Notes: generated by a model not told the origin, from the letters alone. A DNA stretch of 64,000 nucleotides from Terribacillus saccharophilus (GCF_002272745.1 NZ_NPBD01000007.1:186001-250000), one strand, 5' to 3'; shown: positions 45,472 to 55,040, counted from the first letter of the stretch. A program made the numbers and translations.

Positions 45472-45628
45472 TTGTTATGGTTATCTTGTTAAATTCAGAT
45501 AGAAAGACAATGACTGATAATCTTTAATAGATAATCAGAAATATTTTAATATGAAGTTTTATAGCATAGAAGCAGCGAAGAAAAACAGTATATGTTACCA
45601 ACTAAAAGTTCAAAGGGGTAGAAAAGCG

Positions 45629-47815
45629 ATGGCGATTAGATACGATGAAGAACAGCGTACTTTTCATCTGCAGGGAAAATCAACTAGTTATGTTATGCAG
45701 CTGGAGCGAGATGGTTATTTGACGCACCAGTATTGGGGGAGGAAGATCAGGCAGTTTCGTAATAGTAATCGGCAACAGTACATAGATCGTTCTTTCTCAC
45801 CTAATCCATACCATCGAGACAGGACTTTTACGTTGGATGCTTTACCGCAGGAATATCCGCAGTATGGTAATTCAGATTTTCGGAAGCCGGCCTACCAGAT
45901 TCAGTTAGAAAATGGATCGACGGTGACCGATTTGCGTTACAAATCACATCGCATCTTCAGCGGCAAGCCGAAGCTTGCAGGGCTTCCGGCAACTTATGCT
46001 GGTCAAGAAAGCGCAGAAACGTTGGAAATTACAATGGAGGATGATTTGCTTCAGTTGGAAGTAGTACTGCTCTATACAATTTTCAGTCAGTATGATGTGG
46101 TCGCGAGGTCTGTTCAATTCTGTAATAACGGTAAACAGAAGCTAAAGCTCTTACAGGCTGCTAGTGCAAGTGTAGACTTCCATCGGTCAGACTTTGACAT
46201 GCTGACTATGCCGGGAGCATGGGGAAAGGAAAGGCATCTCGAAAGACGTGCTCTGCAGGCAGGTATTCAGTCTACAGAAAGCACACGCGGAGCAAGCAGC
46301 CATCAGCAGCATCCGTTTATCGCTTTAATGGAGAAGCACGCAACAGAAGAACAGGGAGAAGTGTTCGGATTCCATCTTGTTTATAGCGGTAATTTCCTGG
46401 CCCAGGCAGAAGTAGATCAGTTTGCTACGACTCGAGTGACAATGGGTATCAACCCGTTCGACTTTACGTGGGTCTTGGAACCAAATGAAACATTCCAAAC
46501 ACCGGAAGCAGTGCTTGTTTATTCAGCGGTTGGTCTAGGAGGGATATCGCAAACACTGCATGGATTTTATCAGCAGCATTTAGTAAGAGGGGAATACAGA
46601 GATAAAGAGCGTCCGATTCTGATTAATAACTGGGAAGCGACGTATTTCGATTTTGATGCTGATAAAATTGAGGGAATCGCTAAAGCTGGCAGTGAGCTCG
46701 GAATCGAGCTTTTCGTATTGGATGATGGCTGGTTCAAAAAACGGAACTCAGATTCCACATCATTGGGAGATTGGTTCGTCGATAAAACGAAGCTACCGAA
46801 TGGACTTGAGGATTTGGCGAAACGTGTGAACGAATTAGGCATGCAATTTGGACTTTGGTTTGAGCCGGAAATGGTTTCTGTGGACAGTGATTTGTACCGT
46901 GAGCATCCAGACTGGTGTCTGCATGTCCCGGATCGCTATCGTACAGAAAGCCGTGATCAGCTCGTGCTCGATTTTTCGAGACAGGACGTTCGACAGGAGA
47001 TTATCAAAAGAGTTGCAGACATCTTGGAAAGTGCCCCTATCACTTATGTGAAATGGGATATGAACCGGCATCTGTCAGAAGTTGGGTCATCCTTGCTACC
47101 TCATGAACGCCAACGGGAAACGGCGCATCGTCATATTCTTGGTGTCTATGAAGTGATGGATGAGATTACCTCGCGTTTTCCGAATGTTTTATTTGAGAGC
47201 TGTTCAGGAGGCGGCGGCCGTCATGATCCGGGAATTTTGTATTATATGCCGCAGGCTTGGACAAGTGATAATACAGATGCTGTTGAGAGGCTTAAGATTC
47301 AATATGGTACAAGCCTGCTTTATCCGATTGCCTCGATGGGTTCTCATGTATCGGATGTGCCGAACCATCAAGTGCACCGATTTACATCGTTGGAGATGCG
47401 GGGAGACGTCGCAATGGCAGGAAATCTAGGGTATGAGCTAGATCTCACAAAGCTTACTAGCGAGGAGAAGGAGATTGTCAAACAGCAGATTACTTCTTAT
47501 AAAAAGATTCGCAGGCTCGTTCAGTTTGGGAGATTCTATCGTTTGAAAAGCCCGTTCGAAGGCAATGAAACTGCCTGGATGTTTGTGGATGAAGACAAAA
47601 CTGAAGCTTTTATTTGTTATTATCGTGTGCTGGCTGAGCCGGCAGCACCGCTCGCTTCTTTGCGAATGAAGGGGTTGGACGGTGCCAAAGACTACCGGAT
47701 CATTGGCACAAGTGAAATATATAGCGGTGGTGAGCTGGAATACAGCGGTATTCGTATACCTACAGACCTTATTGGAGACTTCGTAAGTTATACCTGGCAT
47801 CTAAAAGCTGAATAG
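45629..47815 (+). CDS. GH36 alpha-galactosidase
   Basis: 728 aa, standard length. Hydrolyses terminal alpha-galactosides such as melibiose or raffinose. N-terminal beta-supersandwich, central (beta/alpha)8 barrel and C-terminal beta domain. Nucleophile Asp477 in YVKWDMNRH and acid/base Asp547 in TSDNTDA; other GH36 blocks are FVLDDGWFKKRN, FGLWFEPEMV, FESCSGGGGRHDPG and MGSHVSDVPNHQ. No signal peptide, so it is intracellular. The ATG at 45629 follows AAAGGGG; an upstream frame of 26 codons lacks a site. No transporter is adjacent; galactose released could feed galM/galT at the window end. Confidence 0.95.
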   Translation: MAIRYDEEQRTFHLQGKSTSYVMQLERDGYLTHQYWGRKIRQFRNSNRQQYIDRSFSPNPYHRDRTFTLDALPQEYPQYGNSDFRKPAYQIQLENGSTVTDLRYKSHRIFSGKPKLAGLPATYAGQESAETLEITMEDDLLQLEVVLLYTIFSQYDVVARSVQFCNNGKQKLKLLQAASASVDFHRSDFDMLTMPGAWGKERHLERRALQAGIQSTESTRGASSHQQHPFIALMEKHATEEQGEVFGFHLVYSGNFLAQAEVDQFATTRVTMGINPFDFTWVLEPNETFQTPEAVLVYSAVGLGGISQTLHGFYQQHLVRGEYRDKERPILINNWEATYFDFDADKIEGIAKAGSELGIELFVLDDGWFKKRNSDSTSLGDWFVDKTKLPNGLEDLAKRVNELGMQFGLWFEPEMVSVDSDLYREHPDWCLHVPDRYRTESRDQLVLDFSRQDVRQEIIKRVADILESAPITYVKWDMNRHLSEVGSSLLPHERQRETAHRHILGVYEVMDEITSRFPNVLFESCSGGGGRHDPGILYYMPQAWTSDNTDAVERLKIQYGTSLLYPIASMGSHVSDVPNHQVHRFTSLEMRGDVAMAGNLGYELDLTKLTSEEKEIVKQQITSYKKIRRLVQFGRFYRLKSPFEGNETAWMFVDEDKTEAFICYYRVLAEPAAPLASLRMKGLDGAKDYRIIGTSEIYSGGELEYSGIRIPTDLIGDFVSYTWHLKAE

Positions 47816-47820
47816 CATTA

Positions 47821-47850
47821 AAAGTCGCATTTTAGATGCGACTTTTTTAT
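47821..47850 (+). terminator. Terminator of the alpha-galactosidase gene
   Basis: 11-bp perfect stem (47821-47831 with 47837-47847), 5-nt loop, T-run. Confidence 0.92.
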
Positions 47851-47927
47851 TTTGCTGTATAGGAAAACAGGCTCGGTTATCGTATACTTTAGCTACTATT
47901 TTAAACTAACAAGAGAGAAGGCAGCTG

Positions 47928-50261
47928 TTGGAGAAGACAAATAAGAGAAACATCAAAGCATATACAACCTTTGTTTTTATATTCCTGCTTTTTTCTGCAG
48001 TTTATTTATTTCTATTTCGCCAGGAACCCCGGGAACTTGCGCTAGGTTCAGGTCTCTTCGCAATCATCGGTTCCGGTCTGCCGGCATTTTGGGCCTTTCG
48101 TGCTTATCAAGCAGCAGAGCGGCAAATGCGGCGGTTTTGGCTGTTTCTATGCTTTACGCTGCTAGGCTGTCTAATAGCCACAGTGAGCTCCTATTTTTAT
48201 AATTTTCATATTGGAATGAATGACATTTTGATAGCAGCATCGGATATATTTTGGAATGTGTCGATTATCTTCTGTTTATTTTCATTCCTGTATCTGATTA
48301 AACAAAAAGCGGGCGAAGTGACAATTTATGAAGTTGTCTATGATGCTGTGATCATCATTGTTGCTGCGGCTTGTTTGAGTTGGGAATTTTTGATGAAGCA
48401 AACTTGGGTTCAATTGACCCAGGATGGATTCATCATACAGCTTTTCGCCATCAGTCACCCAGCTGGCGATTTGATTGTACTGTTTTTCTTGATTTGTGTA
48501 TTCAATGCTCTCAGTTATCAGCGTTTGTCAAAGGCATTAGCATGTATCTATGTTGGCTTTTTGCTTTTCTTGATCTCAGATACCATCTTTTTGTATTTGG
48601 GTTCACAAAATATGTATTACTTCGGACATCCCATTGACTGGCTCGGGACAGCAAGTTTGCTTGTAATTGGCGGTGCAGCTTACTTTGCGGATGATCTTGA
48701 CGCACTTAGCAGGCAGGAATCCCGAACTGCAAGCACGCCGCTATTTTCAGCACGACTATGGTTTTCCAATGTCAGCGTTCTGGTTTTACTAGCACTTATC
48801 GTAGCCAGAGGAGGCGGATTTGATTTAATAGCGCTTGGCTGTATCGTTTCTACATTACTGATCATCTTTCGACAAATGCATACGATGTTCCAGAACAGAA
48901 AACTCATGCTTGAACTGGAAGGTAAAGTACTGGAGCGAACAGAAGAGCTGTTTCAAAAAAATAAGGAATTGGAAGCCTCCATCGAACGAACGGAATTCCT
49001 GGCTGCTCATGATCCGCTGACAGGGCTCCCGAACCGTCGTGAATTTGACCGGATAGCATCAGAATGGGTAGCAACGGAAAAAAGCGGCTTTTCCTTGCTC
49101 TTTTTGGATATGGATCGATTCAAGTGGGTGAATGACACGATGAATCATGGTGCCGGTGACTTGCTGCTCAGGCAGGTAGCAGAACGAATGCAAGAGAATC
49201 TTGTGTCGGGTGCAAAAGTATTCCGCCAAGGCGGGGACGAATTTCTAATTTTGTTGCCTGTTACAGAAATTCCTGAGATAGAAAAGGCTGTATGTGACTT
49301 AATACAAGCAATCGAACAAGCATTTTATCTCCATGGAAATGAAGTATTTGTTTCAGCGAGTATTGGAATCAGTCTATATCCGCAGCATGCTGAAGATGTC
49401 GAACCATTGACTATTAAAGCAGATACTGCCATGTATGCAGCAAAGAAAAGTCACGGTAAGCGTTGGCTCTTCTATGATGAGTCGGCTCTCCCTGCTGAAC
49501 AATCGAAGCTCGAACTTGAGAAGGAAATGCGATATGGACTGGAAAGAGGAGAGTTCCGCCTTCACTTTCAGCCGCTTTATCATTTAGACACAGATACTGT
49601 ATCTGGAGCAGAAGTATTGATGCGCTGGGAGCATCCAGAGCGAGGGCTGCTATTTCCAAATACATTCATTCCGCTTGCTGAGGAATCTCGTTTCATTATT
49701 CCACTTGGAAGATGGATGATCCGAGAGGTGTGCAGGCAATGGCGATGCTGGAAAAGACAAGGTTATGAGTCAATTAGTCTTGCTGTAAACATTTCTGTCA
49801 ATCAATTTCTTCATCCCGATTTTCTCACAGAATTAGAGGATGCGCTGCGTGAATATGAGGTGGATCCGGCTTTTCTTGAATTGGAAATCACAGAAAATAT
49901 CCCATTTAGTGACTCCTACGCCATAGCTGTTTTGGAACATATCAAGCATCTTGGTATTCGTATCAGCATTGATGATTTTGGGACAGGCTACAGCTCTCTT
50001 CAGTACATCCAGCGCCTGCCTGTTCATACATTGAAAATCGATCGTACTTTTGTCTGCGATATGATGCACGATCGCAATAATAAAGTGTTGGTGGAGACAA
50101 TTTTGCTTATGGCAAAGCAGCTCGATCTGGAAGTAATCGCTGAAGGGGTCGAGGAACAGGATCAGCTACAGTTTCTGAAAGAAAACGGCTGTACATTAGT
50201 GCAAGGATATTTGATTGGAAAACCGATGGAGGCAGTGGTATTTCGTTCGAAATGGCTGTAA
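47928..50261 (+). CDS. Membrane-bound GGDEF-EAL cyclic-di-GMP protein
   Basis: 777 aa. Eight to nine membrane helices (to about residue 320), a short coiled coil, a GGDEF domain and an EAL domain. The cyclase motif is intact (GGDEF at 435-439, DPLTGLPNRREF upstream), without the RxxD inhibitory site at the expected position. The phosphodiesterase side is also intact: ExL at 562-564 (EVLMRW), ELEITEN, DDFGTGYSSL, LKIDRTF and AEGVEE. It could therefore make, degrade or switch between both activities on cyclic-di-GMP. The start is a TTG with GAGAAGG 6 bases upstream. Confidence 0.93.
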   Translation: MEKTNKRNIKAYTTFVFIFLLFSAVYLFLFRQEPRELALGSGLFAIIGSGLPAFWAFRAYQAAERQMRRFWLFLCFTLLGCLIATVSSYFYNFHIGMNDILIAASDIFWNVSIIFCLFSFLYLIKQKAGEVTIYEVVYDAVIIIVAAACLSWEFLMKQTWVQLTQDGFIIQLFAISHPAGDLIVLFFLICVFNALSYQRLSKALACIYVGFLLFLISDTIFLYLGSQNMYYFGHPIDWLGTASLLVIGGAAYFADDLDALSRQESRTASTPLFSARLWFSNVSVLVLLALIVARGGGFDLIALGCIVSTLLIIFRQMHTMFQNRKLMLELEGKVLERTEELFQKNKELEASIERTEFLAAHDPLTGLPNRREFDRIASEWVATEKSGFSLLFLDMDRFKWVNDTMNHGAGDLLLRQVAERMQENLVSGAKVFRQGGDEFLILLPVTEIPEIEKAVCDLIQAIEQAFYLHGNEVFVSASIGISLYPQHAEDVEPLTIKADTAMYAAKKSHGKRWLFYDESALPAEQSKLELEKEMRYGLERGEFRLHFQPLYHLDTDTVSGAEVLMRWEHPERGLLFPNTFIPLAEESRFIIPLGRWMIREVCRQWRCWKRQGYESISLAVNISVNQFLHPDFLTELEDALREYEVDPAFLELEITENIPFSDSYAIAVLEHIKHLGIRISIDDFGTGYSSLQYIQRLPVHTLKIDRTFVCDMMHDRNNKVLVETILLMAKQLDLEVIAEGVEEQDQLQFLKENGCTLVQGYLIGKPMEAVVFRSKWL

Positions 50262-50301
50262 ATCCTAAGAGTAACTTTTAGTCAGCATTGTGCTATGTTT
50301 G

Positions 50302-50328
50302 AAAGGCTGCATGTAAGCAGCTTTTTTT
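50302..50328 (+). terminator. Terminator of the GGDEF-EAL gene
   Basis: Stem GCTGC/GCAGC (50306-50310 with 50317-50321) extended by A-T pairs, 6-nt loop, seven T. Confidence 0.8.
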
Positions 50329-50434
50329 GTATAGACAAAGAAAAGAAAAAAGATTTTTCAAAAAATGAATTGACATTCCATTGGTAAACCCATAACATGG
50401 TAATCAAATCTTACAACTACATACTTGTTTTATT

Positions 50435-50543
50435 CTTATCCAGAGAGACCGAGGGATCAGGCCCTATGACGTCTCGGCAACGGGTTTACACAAATACCGT
50501 GCCAATTCCTGCAAACGCCTATGAGCGTTTGGAAGATGAGAAT
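50435..50543 (+). promoter_or_regulatory. SAM-I (S-box) riboswitch
   Basis: Contains the S-box core in order: CTTATCcAGAG (from 50435), GAGGGAtcaGGCCC, TGAcg, tcGGCAAC, a variable hairpin (AAACGCC..GCGTTT) and the closing GATGAGAA. A terminator follows. SAM binding stops transcription of the methionine importer genes below. Confidence 0.95.
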
Positions 50544-50561
50544 GGGGAAGTTTCATACGTG

Positions 50562-50602
50562 GAGCCCTCTTTTTTCTGGATAAGGAAAAAGAGGGCTCTT
50601 TT
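50562..50602 (+). terminator. Riboswitch expression-platform terminator
   Basis: Stem GAGCCCTC (50562-50569) with GAGGGCTC (50591-50598), extended inward by T/A pairs, followed by TTTT, ending about 20 bases before metN. Confidence 0.88.
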
Positions 50603-50623
50603 GCGTTGATGGGAGGAAAAGTG

Positions 50624-51649
50624 ATGATTACGTTCAAGGATGTTTCAAAGACATTCACAATTGGTAAGCGGGAGGTGCATGCTGTCCGAAATGTGAATCT
50701 CACAATCGAGGAAGGCGAAATATTTGGCATTATCGGTTTCAGTGGTGCTGGTAAAAGTACATTGCTTCGGCTAGTGAATGTGTTGGAGAACCCTACGGCT
50801 GGAGCTGTGGAAGTGCAAGGTGTGGATTTAGCTAGTCTTCGTCCAAACGAAGTCAGGAAAGTACGCCGAAGGATTGGGATGATCTTTCAGAATTTCAATC
50901 TGTTAACCTCGCGAACTGTTGCTGGTAATGTTGCTTATCCTTTGAAACTGGCAAAAATGCCGCGAGCAAAAATAAAAGAGAGAGTCGAAGAACTTCTCCG
51001 TTTCGTTGGACTGTCGGATAAAGCAAAGGATTTTCCGGAACAGCTGTCGGGAGGGCAAAAGCAGCGAGTGGGCATTGCTAGGGCTTTAGCTACTTCGCCG
51101 GATATTCTGATTTGTGATGAAGCAACCTCGGCATTGGATCCTGACACAACCGGAGAGATACTCCGACTCTTAAAAAAGGTAAATAAGGAATTCGGCATTA
51201 CAATTCTACTGATTACACATGAAATGCATGTGATTCAGTCAATCTGTGACAAGGTTGCTGTTATGGAAGATGGAGAGGTCATTGAATCAGGCGGAGTATT
51301 TGATACATTCACAAGTCCTGTCCATCAGACGACGAAGCGTTTCATCCGCTCCGTTCAGCAAGATCTTCCTTCTCCGTCATTATTGGATGAGTGGCGGCAA
51401 AAAGGCGGGAAGCAGCTGTACCGTATCATCTTTAAAGGAGAGGTGGCCAGCGATCCCGTCTTATCTCGGGTGACTAGGAAGCACGATATTGACGTGAACA
51501 TCGTCTATGGTTCCGTCCAAGAGATTCAGGCTAAATTCTACGGCAATTTACTTGTCAGCTTTGATGGAGACGAAGGAAAAACGGTCAGTGCAGTGAAGGA
51601 ATTAGAAGAAATCGTACAGATAGAGGAGGTGGATGTAGCATGGGCGTAG
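50624..51649 (+). CDS. metN: Methionine ABC transporter ATP-binding protein MetN
   Basis: 341 aa, exact family length. ATPase of the methionine importer: Walker A GFSGAGKST, Q-loop MIFQNFNLL, signature LSGGQKQR, Walker B ILICDEATSALD, H-loop LITHE, and a C-terminal NIL/ACT domain (about 265-341) that senses methionine. The ATG at 50624 has GGGAGG 7-8 bases upstream; a TTG/ATG further up lies in the riboswitch terminator tail. First gene under the S-box; overlaps metP by 10 bases. Confidence 0.96.
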   Translation: MITFKDVSKTFTIGKREVHAVRNVNLTIEEGEIFGIIGFSGAGKSTLLRLVNVLENPTAGAVEVQGVDLASLRPNEVRKVRRRIGMIFQNFNLLTSRTVAGNVAYPLKLAKMPRAKIKERVEELLRFVGLSDKAKDFPEQLSGGQKQRVGIARALATSPDILICDEATSALDPDTTGEILRLLKKVNKEFGITILLITHEMHVIQSICDKVAVMEDGEVIESGGVFDTFTSPVHQTTKRFIRSVQQDLPSPSLLDEWRQKGGKQLYRIIFKGEVASDPVLSRVTRKHDIDVNIVYGSVQEIQAKFYGNLLVSFDGDEGKTVSAVKELEEIVQIEEVDVAWA

Positions 51650-52302
51650 ATTGGCAGACTTTTTGGCCTCGCATCGTTGAAGCAACTGGTCAGACGATCC
51701 TTATGGTAGCTGTCACTTTGGTGATTGGTTCCATTTTCGGTATTATTATAGGTCTTTTACTTTTTGTTACACGAAAAGGAAACATCTTGGAAAATGCTTT
51801 TCTTTATCAAATTATTAATTTTCTAATCAACATTATCCGTCCGATCCCATTCATTATCTTTTTAGTTGCGATTAGTCCGCTGACCAGAGAGGTGATCGGA
51901 ACGACCATTGGAACATGGGCGGCTATTTTTCCGATGAGCATTGCAGCAGCATTCAGTATCGCGCGGGTTGTGGAAAACAACTTCATAAGTATCGATCCTG
52001 GTGTGATCGAAGCTGCCAAGGCCATGGGAGCTAGTCCGCTTCAGATCATTTATACCATACTGATTCCTGAAGCACTCGGTCCGCTCGTTCTCGGATTGAC
52101 GTTCATTACAATCAGTCTGATTGATTTCTCCGCGATGGCAGGAACTGTCGGCGGAGGAGGTCTCGGACATGTGGCGATGACATATGGATATCAACGATTT
52201 GATACGAGCGTCATGATTGTTACAGTCGTTATTTTAATTGTGCTTGTCCAGCTTGCCCAATGGGTTGGTAATACACTTTCAAGAAAAATTTTAAGGAGAT
52301 GA
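51640..52302 (+). CDS. metP: Methionine ABC transporter permease MetP (MetI)
   Basis: 220 aa with five membrane helices. The EAA loop is seen as IEAAKAMGASPLQIIYTILIPEALGPLV, which contacts MetN. Start overlaps metN by 10 bases with GAGGAGGTGG upstream; its stop overlaps the region of the metQ ribosome site. Membrane channel for L-methionine (and often D-methionine) uptake. Confidence 0.95.
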   Translation: MGVDWQTFWPRIVEATGQTILMVAVTLVIGSIFGIIIGLLLFVTRKGNILENAFLYQIINFLINIIRPIPFIIFLVAISPLTREVIGTTIGTWAAIFPMSIAAAFSIARVVENNFISIDPGVIEAAKAMGASPLQIIYTILIPEALGPLVLGLTFITISLIDFSAMAGTVGGGGLGHVAMTYGYQRFDTSVMIVTVVILIVLVQLAQWVGNTLSRKILRR

Positions 52303-52307
52303 TCGAC

Positions 52308-53168
52308 ATGAAAAAAGCTCTACTTGGAATCGTTTCGTTAGCGTTTGTGTTTATCCTTGCAGCATGCGGGAGCAGTTCAGCAGATGGCAGTCAAACAGTT
52401 AAAATCGGTGTGACAGGGTCCGATGGTGACCAATGGCCAATCCTGAAAGAAAAGGCGAAGGAAGAGGGAATCAATATCGAACTCGTGGAATTCTCCGACT
52501 ATACATTGCCAAACCAAGCATTGGCCAACGGTGAAATCGACATGAACTCATTCCAGCATATCGCCTTCCTAAGTCAATATGCCAAAGAAAATGGTGATAC
52601 TATTGTACCCATCGGTTCGACAGTCATTGCCCCAATCGGAGCTTATTCAGAGAAAATAGATAGCCTTGATGAATTGAAGGAAGGCGATAAGGTTGCTATC
52701 CCGGATGATCCATCTAACCAAGCTAGATCACTGCGAGCTTTGGAAGCAGCTGGCGTTATTAAATTAGCGGATGACTTCGGCCAGTTCGGAGATCCATCCA
52801 AGATTGTAGAAAATCCGAAGAACATTGAGATTGTACCTGTTGTTGCTCAGCAAACACCACGTGTTTTGCCAGATGTAGCAGTATCTTTTATTAATAATGG
52901 TATTGCAGGTCAGGCTGGTCTTAATCCGAAAGAGGATCCGATTTATCTGGAGAATGCTAATGATGATAGCATCACACCGTTTGTAAATGTTTTTGCGGTA
53001 AACAAAGAAGAGGAAAATAATGAAACGTTCCAGAAAATTGTCGACCTATATCAGGATGAAGCAGTGAAGGAAGCAGTAGAAAAGGATACGAGCGGTGGCT
53101 CTATCGTAGTTGATGTGCCGAAAGAAGAATTGCAAAAGCATTTGAAAAGATTACAGGAGGAGGAATGA
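52308..53168 (+). CDS. metQ: Methionine-binding lipoprotein MetQ
   Basis: 286 aa. Signal peptide KKALLGIVSLAFVFILAACG with lipobox LAAC (Cys20), then the NlpA/MetQ solute-binding fold: TVKIGVTGSDGDQWPILKEKA, NQALANGEIDMNSFQHIAFL, and VAIPDDPSNQARSLRALEAAG. Delivers methionine to MetP. The ATG at 52308 has AAGGAG 9 bases upstream; the ATG at 52299 touches that site and was rejected. Confidence 0.95.
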   Translation: MKKALLGIVSLAFVFILAACGSSSADGSQTVKIGVTGSDGDQWPILKEKAKEEGINIELVEFSDYTLPNQALANGEIDMNSFQHIAFLSQYAKENGDTIVPIGSTVIAPIGAYSEKIDSLDELKEGDKVAIPDDPSNQARSLRALEAAGVIKLADDFGQFGDPSKIVENPKNIEIVPVVAQQTPRVLPDVAVSFINNGIAGQAGLNPKEDPIYLENANDDSITPFVNVFAVNKEEENNETFQKIVDLYQDEAVKEAVEKDTSGGSIVVDVPKEELQKHLKRLQEEE

Positions 53169-53171
53169 GTT

Positions 53172-54377
53172 ATGAGTAAATCTATCACTGAGGTAAGCCG
53201 CGTGGCAGTGCATTTAGACGCAAATGGGGAAAAGTATATCCAGACAAGTCAGGCCATCCATGCTAAACCGGAAATCGGCAACCAGGAGTTTTTTGCCAGT
53301 GAAACGCTTGCTGCATTGCTGGAAGAAGCGGGATTTCAAGTAGATAAAGGAGTAGCAGGGCATGAAACAGCATTTTATGCGTTGAAGGATAGCGGAAAAC
53401 CAGGTCCGCGTGTTGCTTTCCTTGCCGAATATGATGCACTGCCAGGAATCGGGCATGCTTGCGGTCACAATATTATCGGCACTACTAGTACGGCGGCTGG
53501 CATCGCATTGGCAGAAACATTGGAACAGACTGGCGGTAGTGTAGCGGTTCTCGGCACACCTGCTGAGGAAGGCGGCCCAAACGGCAGTGCCAAAGGAAGC
53601 TTTGTAAAACATGGGTTGCTAAAGGATATTGATGCTGCTTTAATCATTCATCCTTCTGGCAGAACGAGTGTTACTGGTGAATTTCTTGCTGTCGATCCCC
53701 TTGATTTCCATTTCTACGGAAAGCCAGCTCACGCTTCCGGTTCACCAGATAAAGGAATCAATGCTTTGGATGCCGTTATTCAGCTTTTCAATGGAATCAA
53801 TGCATTGCGTCAGCATTTACCGCAGGATGTGCGCGTGCACGGCATTATTCCAAACGGTGGGGATGCACCGAACATTGTACCGGAATACACATCTGCACGC
53901 TTCTTTATCCGGGCAGAAACATGGACAAAAGCACAAGCTGTTTCCGAGAAAGTTAGAAATATTGCTCAAGGGGCGGCATTAGCTACAGGAGCTAGCGTCA
54001 AGATAGAAAGATTCCAAAATGAAGTGAAGGATTTTGTCCTGAATCCGGTGCTGGACCAGGTGCTCAAGGAAGAATTGGAGAATGTAGGAGAATATGTTCA
54101 TCTGAAGAAAGGCAAGGGACGGGGTTCGACAGATACAGGTAATATCAGTTATGAGATACCGACTGCACATCCCTATATTCAAATTGGACCAGAAGATTTG
54201 ATTGGCCATACAGAGGAGTTCAGGGAAGCTGCCCGTTCGGAAATTGGTGATGCAGCCGTATTAAAAGGTGCCAAAGTATTAGCACATACAGGTTACAGGT
54301 TGTTAACAGACAAAGAACTCCTGAAGCAAGCTAAAGCTGCTTTTGAAGAGAGTAAGGCTAGAAAACAAGTTAAGTGA
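53172..54377 (+). CDS. M20 family amidohydrolase in the metNPQ operon
   Basis: 401 aa. AbgB/AmhX-like M20 metallohydrolase: AIHAKPEIGNQEFFASE, VAFLAEYDALPGIGHACGHN (metal-binding residues), GTPAEEGGPNGSAKGSF, HPSGRTSVTG, FYGKPAHASGSPDKGINALD, NGGDAPNIVPEYTSARFFIRA. Members release amino acids from N-acyl or p-aminobenzoyl conjugates. It starts 3 bases after metQ behind GGAGGAGG, so it is under the same SAM riboswitch; the substrate may be an N-acylated methionine or related amide imported by MetNPQ. That link is inference. Confidence 0.92.
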   Translation: MSKSITEVSRVAVHLDANGEKYIQTSQAIHAKPEIGNQEFFASETLAALLEEAGFQVDKGVAGHETAFYALKDSGKPGPRVAFLAEYDALPGIGHACGHNIIGTTSTAAGIALAETLEQTGGSVAVLGTPAEEGGPNGSAKGSFVKHGLLKDIDAALIIHPSGRTSVTGEFLAVDPLDFHFYGKPAHASGSPDKGINALDAVIQLFNGINALRQHLPQDVRVHGIIPNGGDAPNIVPEYTSARFFIRAETWTKAQAVSEKVRNIAQGAALATGASVKIERFQNEVKDFVLNPVLDQVLKEELENVGEYVHLKKGKGRGSTDTGNISYEIPTAHPYIQIGPEDLIGHTEEFREAARSEIGDAAVLKGAKVLAHTGYRLLTDKELLKQAKAAFEESKARKQVK

Positions 54378-54382
54378 TGAAT

Positions 54383-54420
54383 GACCCGTCAGAAATTCTC
54401 TGACGGGTCTATTATTTTTG
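54383..54420 (+). terminator. Terminator of the met operon
   Basis: 11-bp perfect stem (54383-54393 with 54399-54409), 5-nt loop, T-rich tail. Confidence 0.88.
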
Positions 54421-54512
54421 TATGCTCCCAAGGTGTCCGTCTGCGGCTAATTCCCCCAGAGTAGAAACAATTGTACTGCGGTTCACAGCGCTGCCTCATG
54501 GCGAGGTATTTT

Positions 54513-54800
54513 TTATGAAAAGTCCCGCTTCTCTCTCCGAAAAACTGTCCAAGTTGTCTTTGTAGCGGCATAACTGCCAATGGCTGCATAACCATAAAAA
54601 TAACCCATGAAAATACCAGCAATCAAGTCATGCGGGTGACTGTAAAAAATCGAGAGTGCCAGTCCGATTAGAATGGCGATGGTAGGCACATACTGCTTTG
54701 GTAACGGTAAAAACAGTTTAAGAAGTTGTGTGAGGACAAGTGTTACTGGGATGCCAATAACAGAATCCCAAAAGTTTGTCTGAATGTTAGGGAAGTCCAT
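54513..54800 (-). CDS. Small membrane protein, holin-like
   Basis: 95 aa with two to three membrane helices (IGIPVTLVLTQLLKLFL, VPTIAILIGLALSIFYS, LIAGIFMGYFYGYAAIGSYAATKT) and a basic tail. The layout resembles small phage-type holins, but no lysis or phage gene is near, so the role is unknown. The second ATG (54800) has AAAAGGAAC at a proper distance; the one at 54806 is too close. Convergent with the met operon. Confidence 0.6.
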   Translation of the reverse strand: MDFPNIQTNFWDSVIGIPVTLVLTQLLKLFLPLPKQYVPTIAILIGLALSIFYSHPHDLIAGIFMGYFYGYAAIGSYAATKTTWTVFRREKRDFS

Positions 54801-55026
54801 AATCATGTTCCTTTTATGCTTATTGTCGGGAACAACCTATAAATTATTCGTATAAGGCTTTAATATAGCGGATCTTCTGTTTGAAAAATTTTGTTATACA
54901 TATAATTACAGAAGATTCCTAACAAAAACTCCTTGAATGTTGCACAATTCAGTATTATACTAACCAGTATTGTGTCAGAAAATCTGACGAAAATTATGAT
55001 TACATCAATATTTTGTTATTTATCAG

Positions 55027-55040
55027 ACTATTCGAATAGT
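55027..55040. promoter_or_regulatory. 14-bp perfect palindrome before brnQ
   Basis: ACTATTCGAATAGT is perfectly self-complementary and ends 4 bases before the GTGGAGG ribosome site of brnQ. A second hairpin (GTCAGA 54974-54979 with TCTGAC 54983-54988) lies upstream. Operator or leader structure; regulator unknown. Confidence 0.45.

Noticed and set aside
50397-50609. Reading frame through the region upstream of metN
   Set aside because: It is contained in the SAM riboswitch and its terminator.
54389-54622. Second minus-strand frame near the small holin-like gene
   Set aside because: It overlaps the better supported gene in another frame, lacks a ribosome site and includes the met operon terminator.
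54841-55000. CodY box or T-box leader upstream of brnQ
   Set aside because: Best CodY-like matches reach only about 10-11 of 15 positions, and no T-box core or specifier structure is visible.
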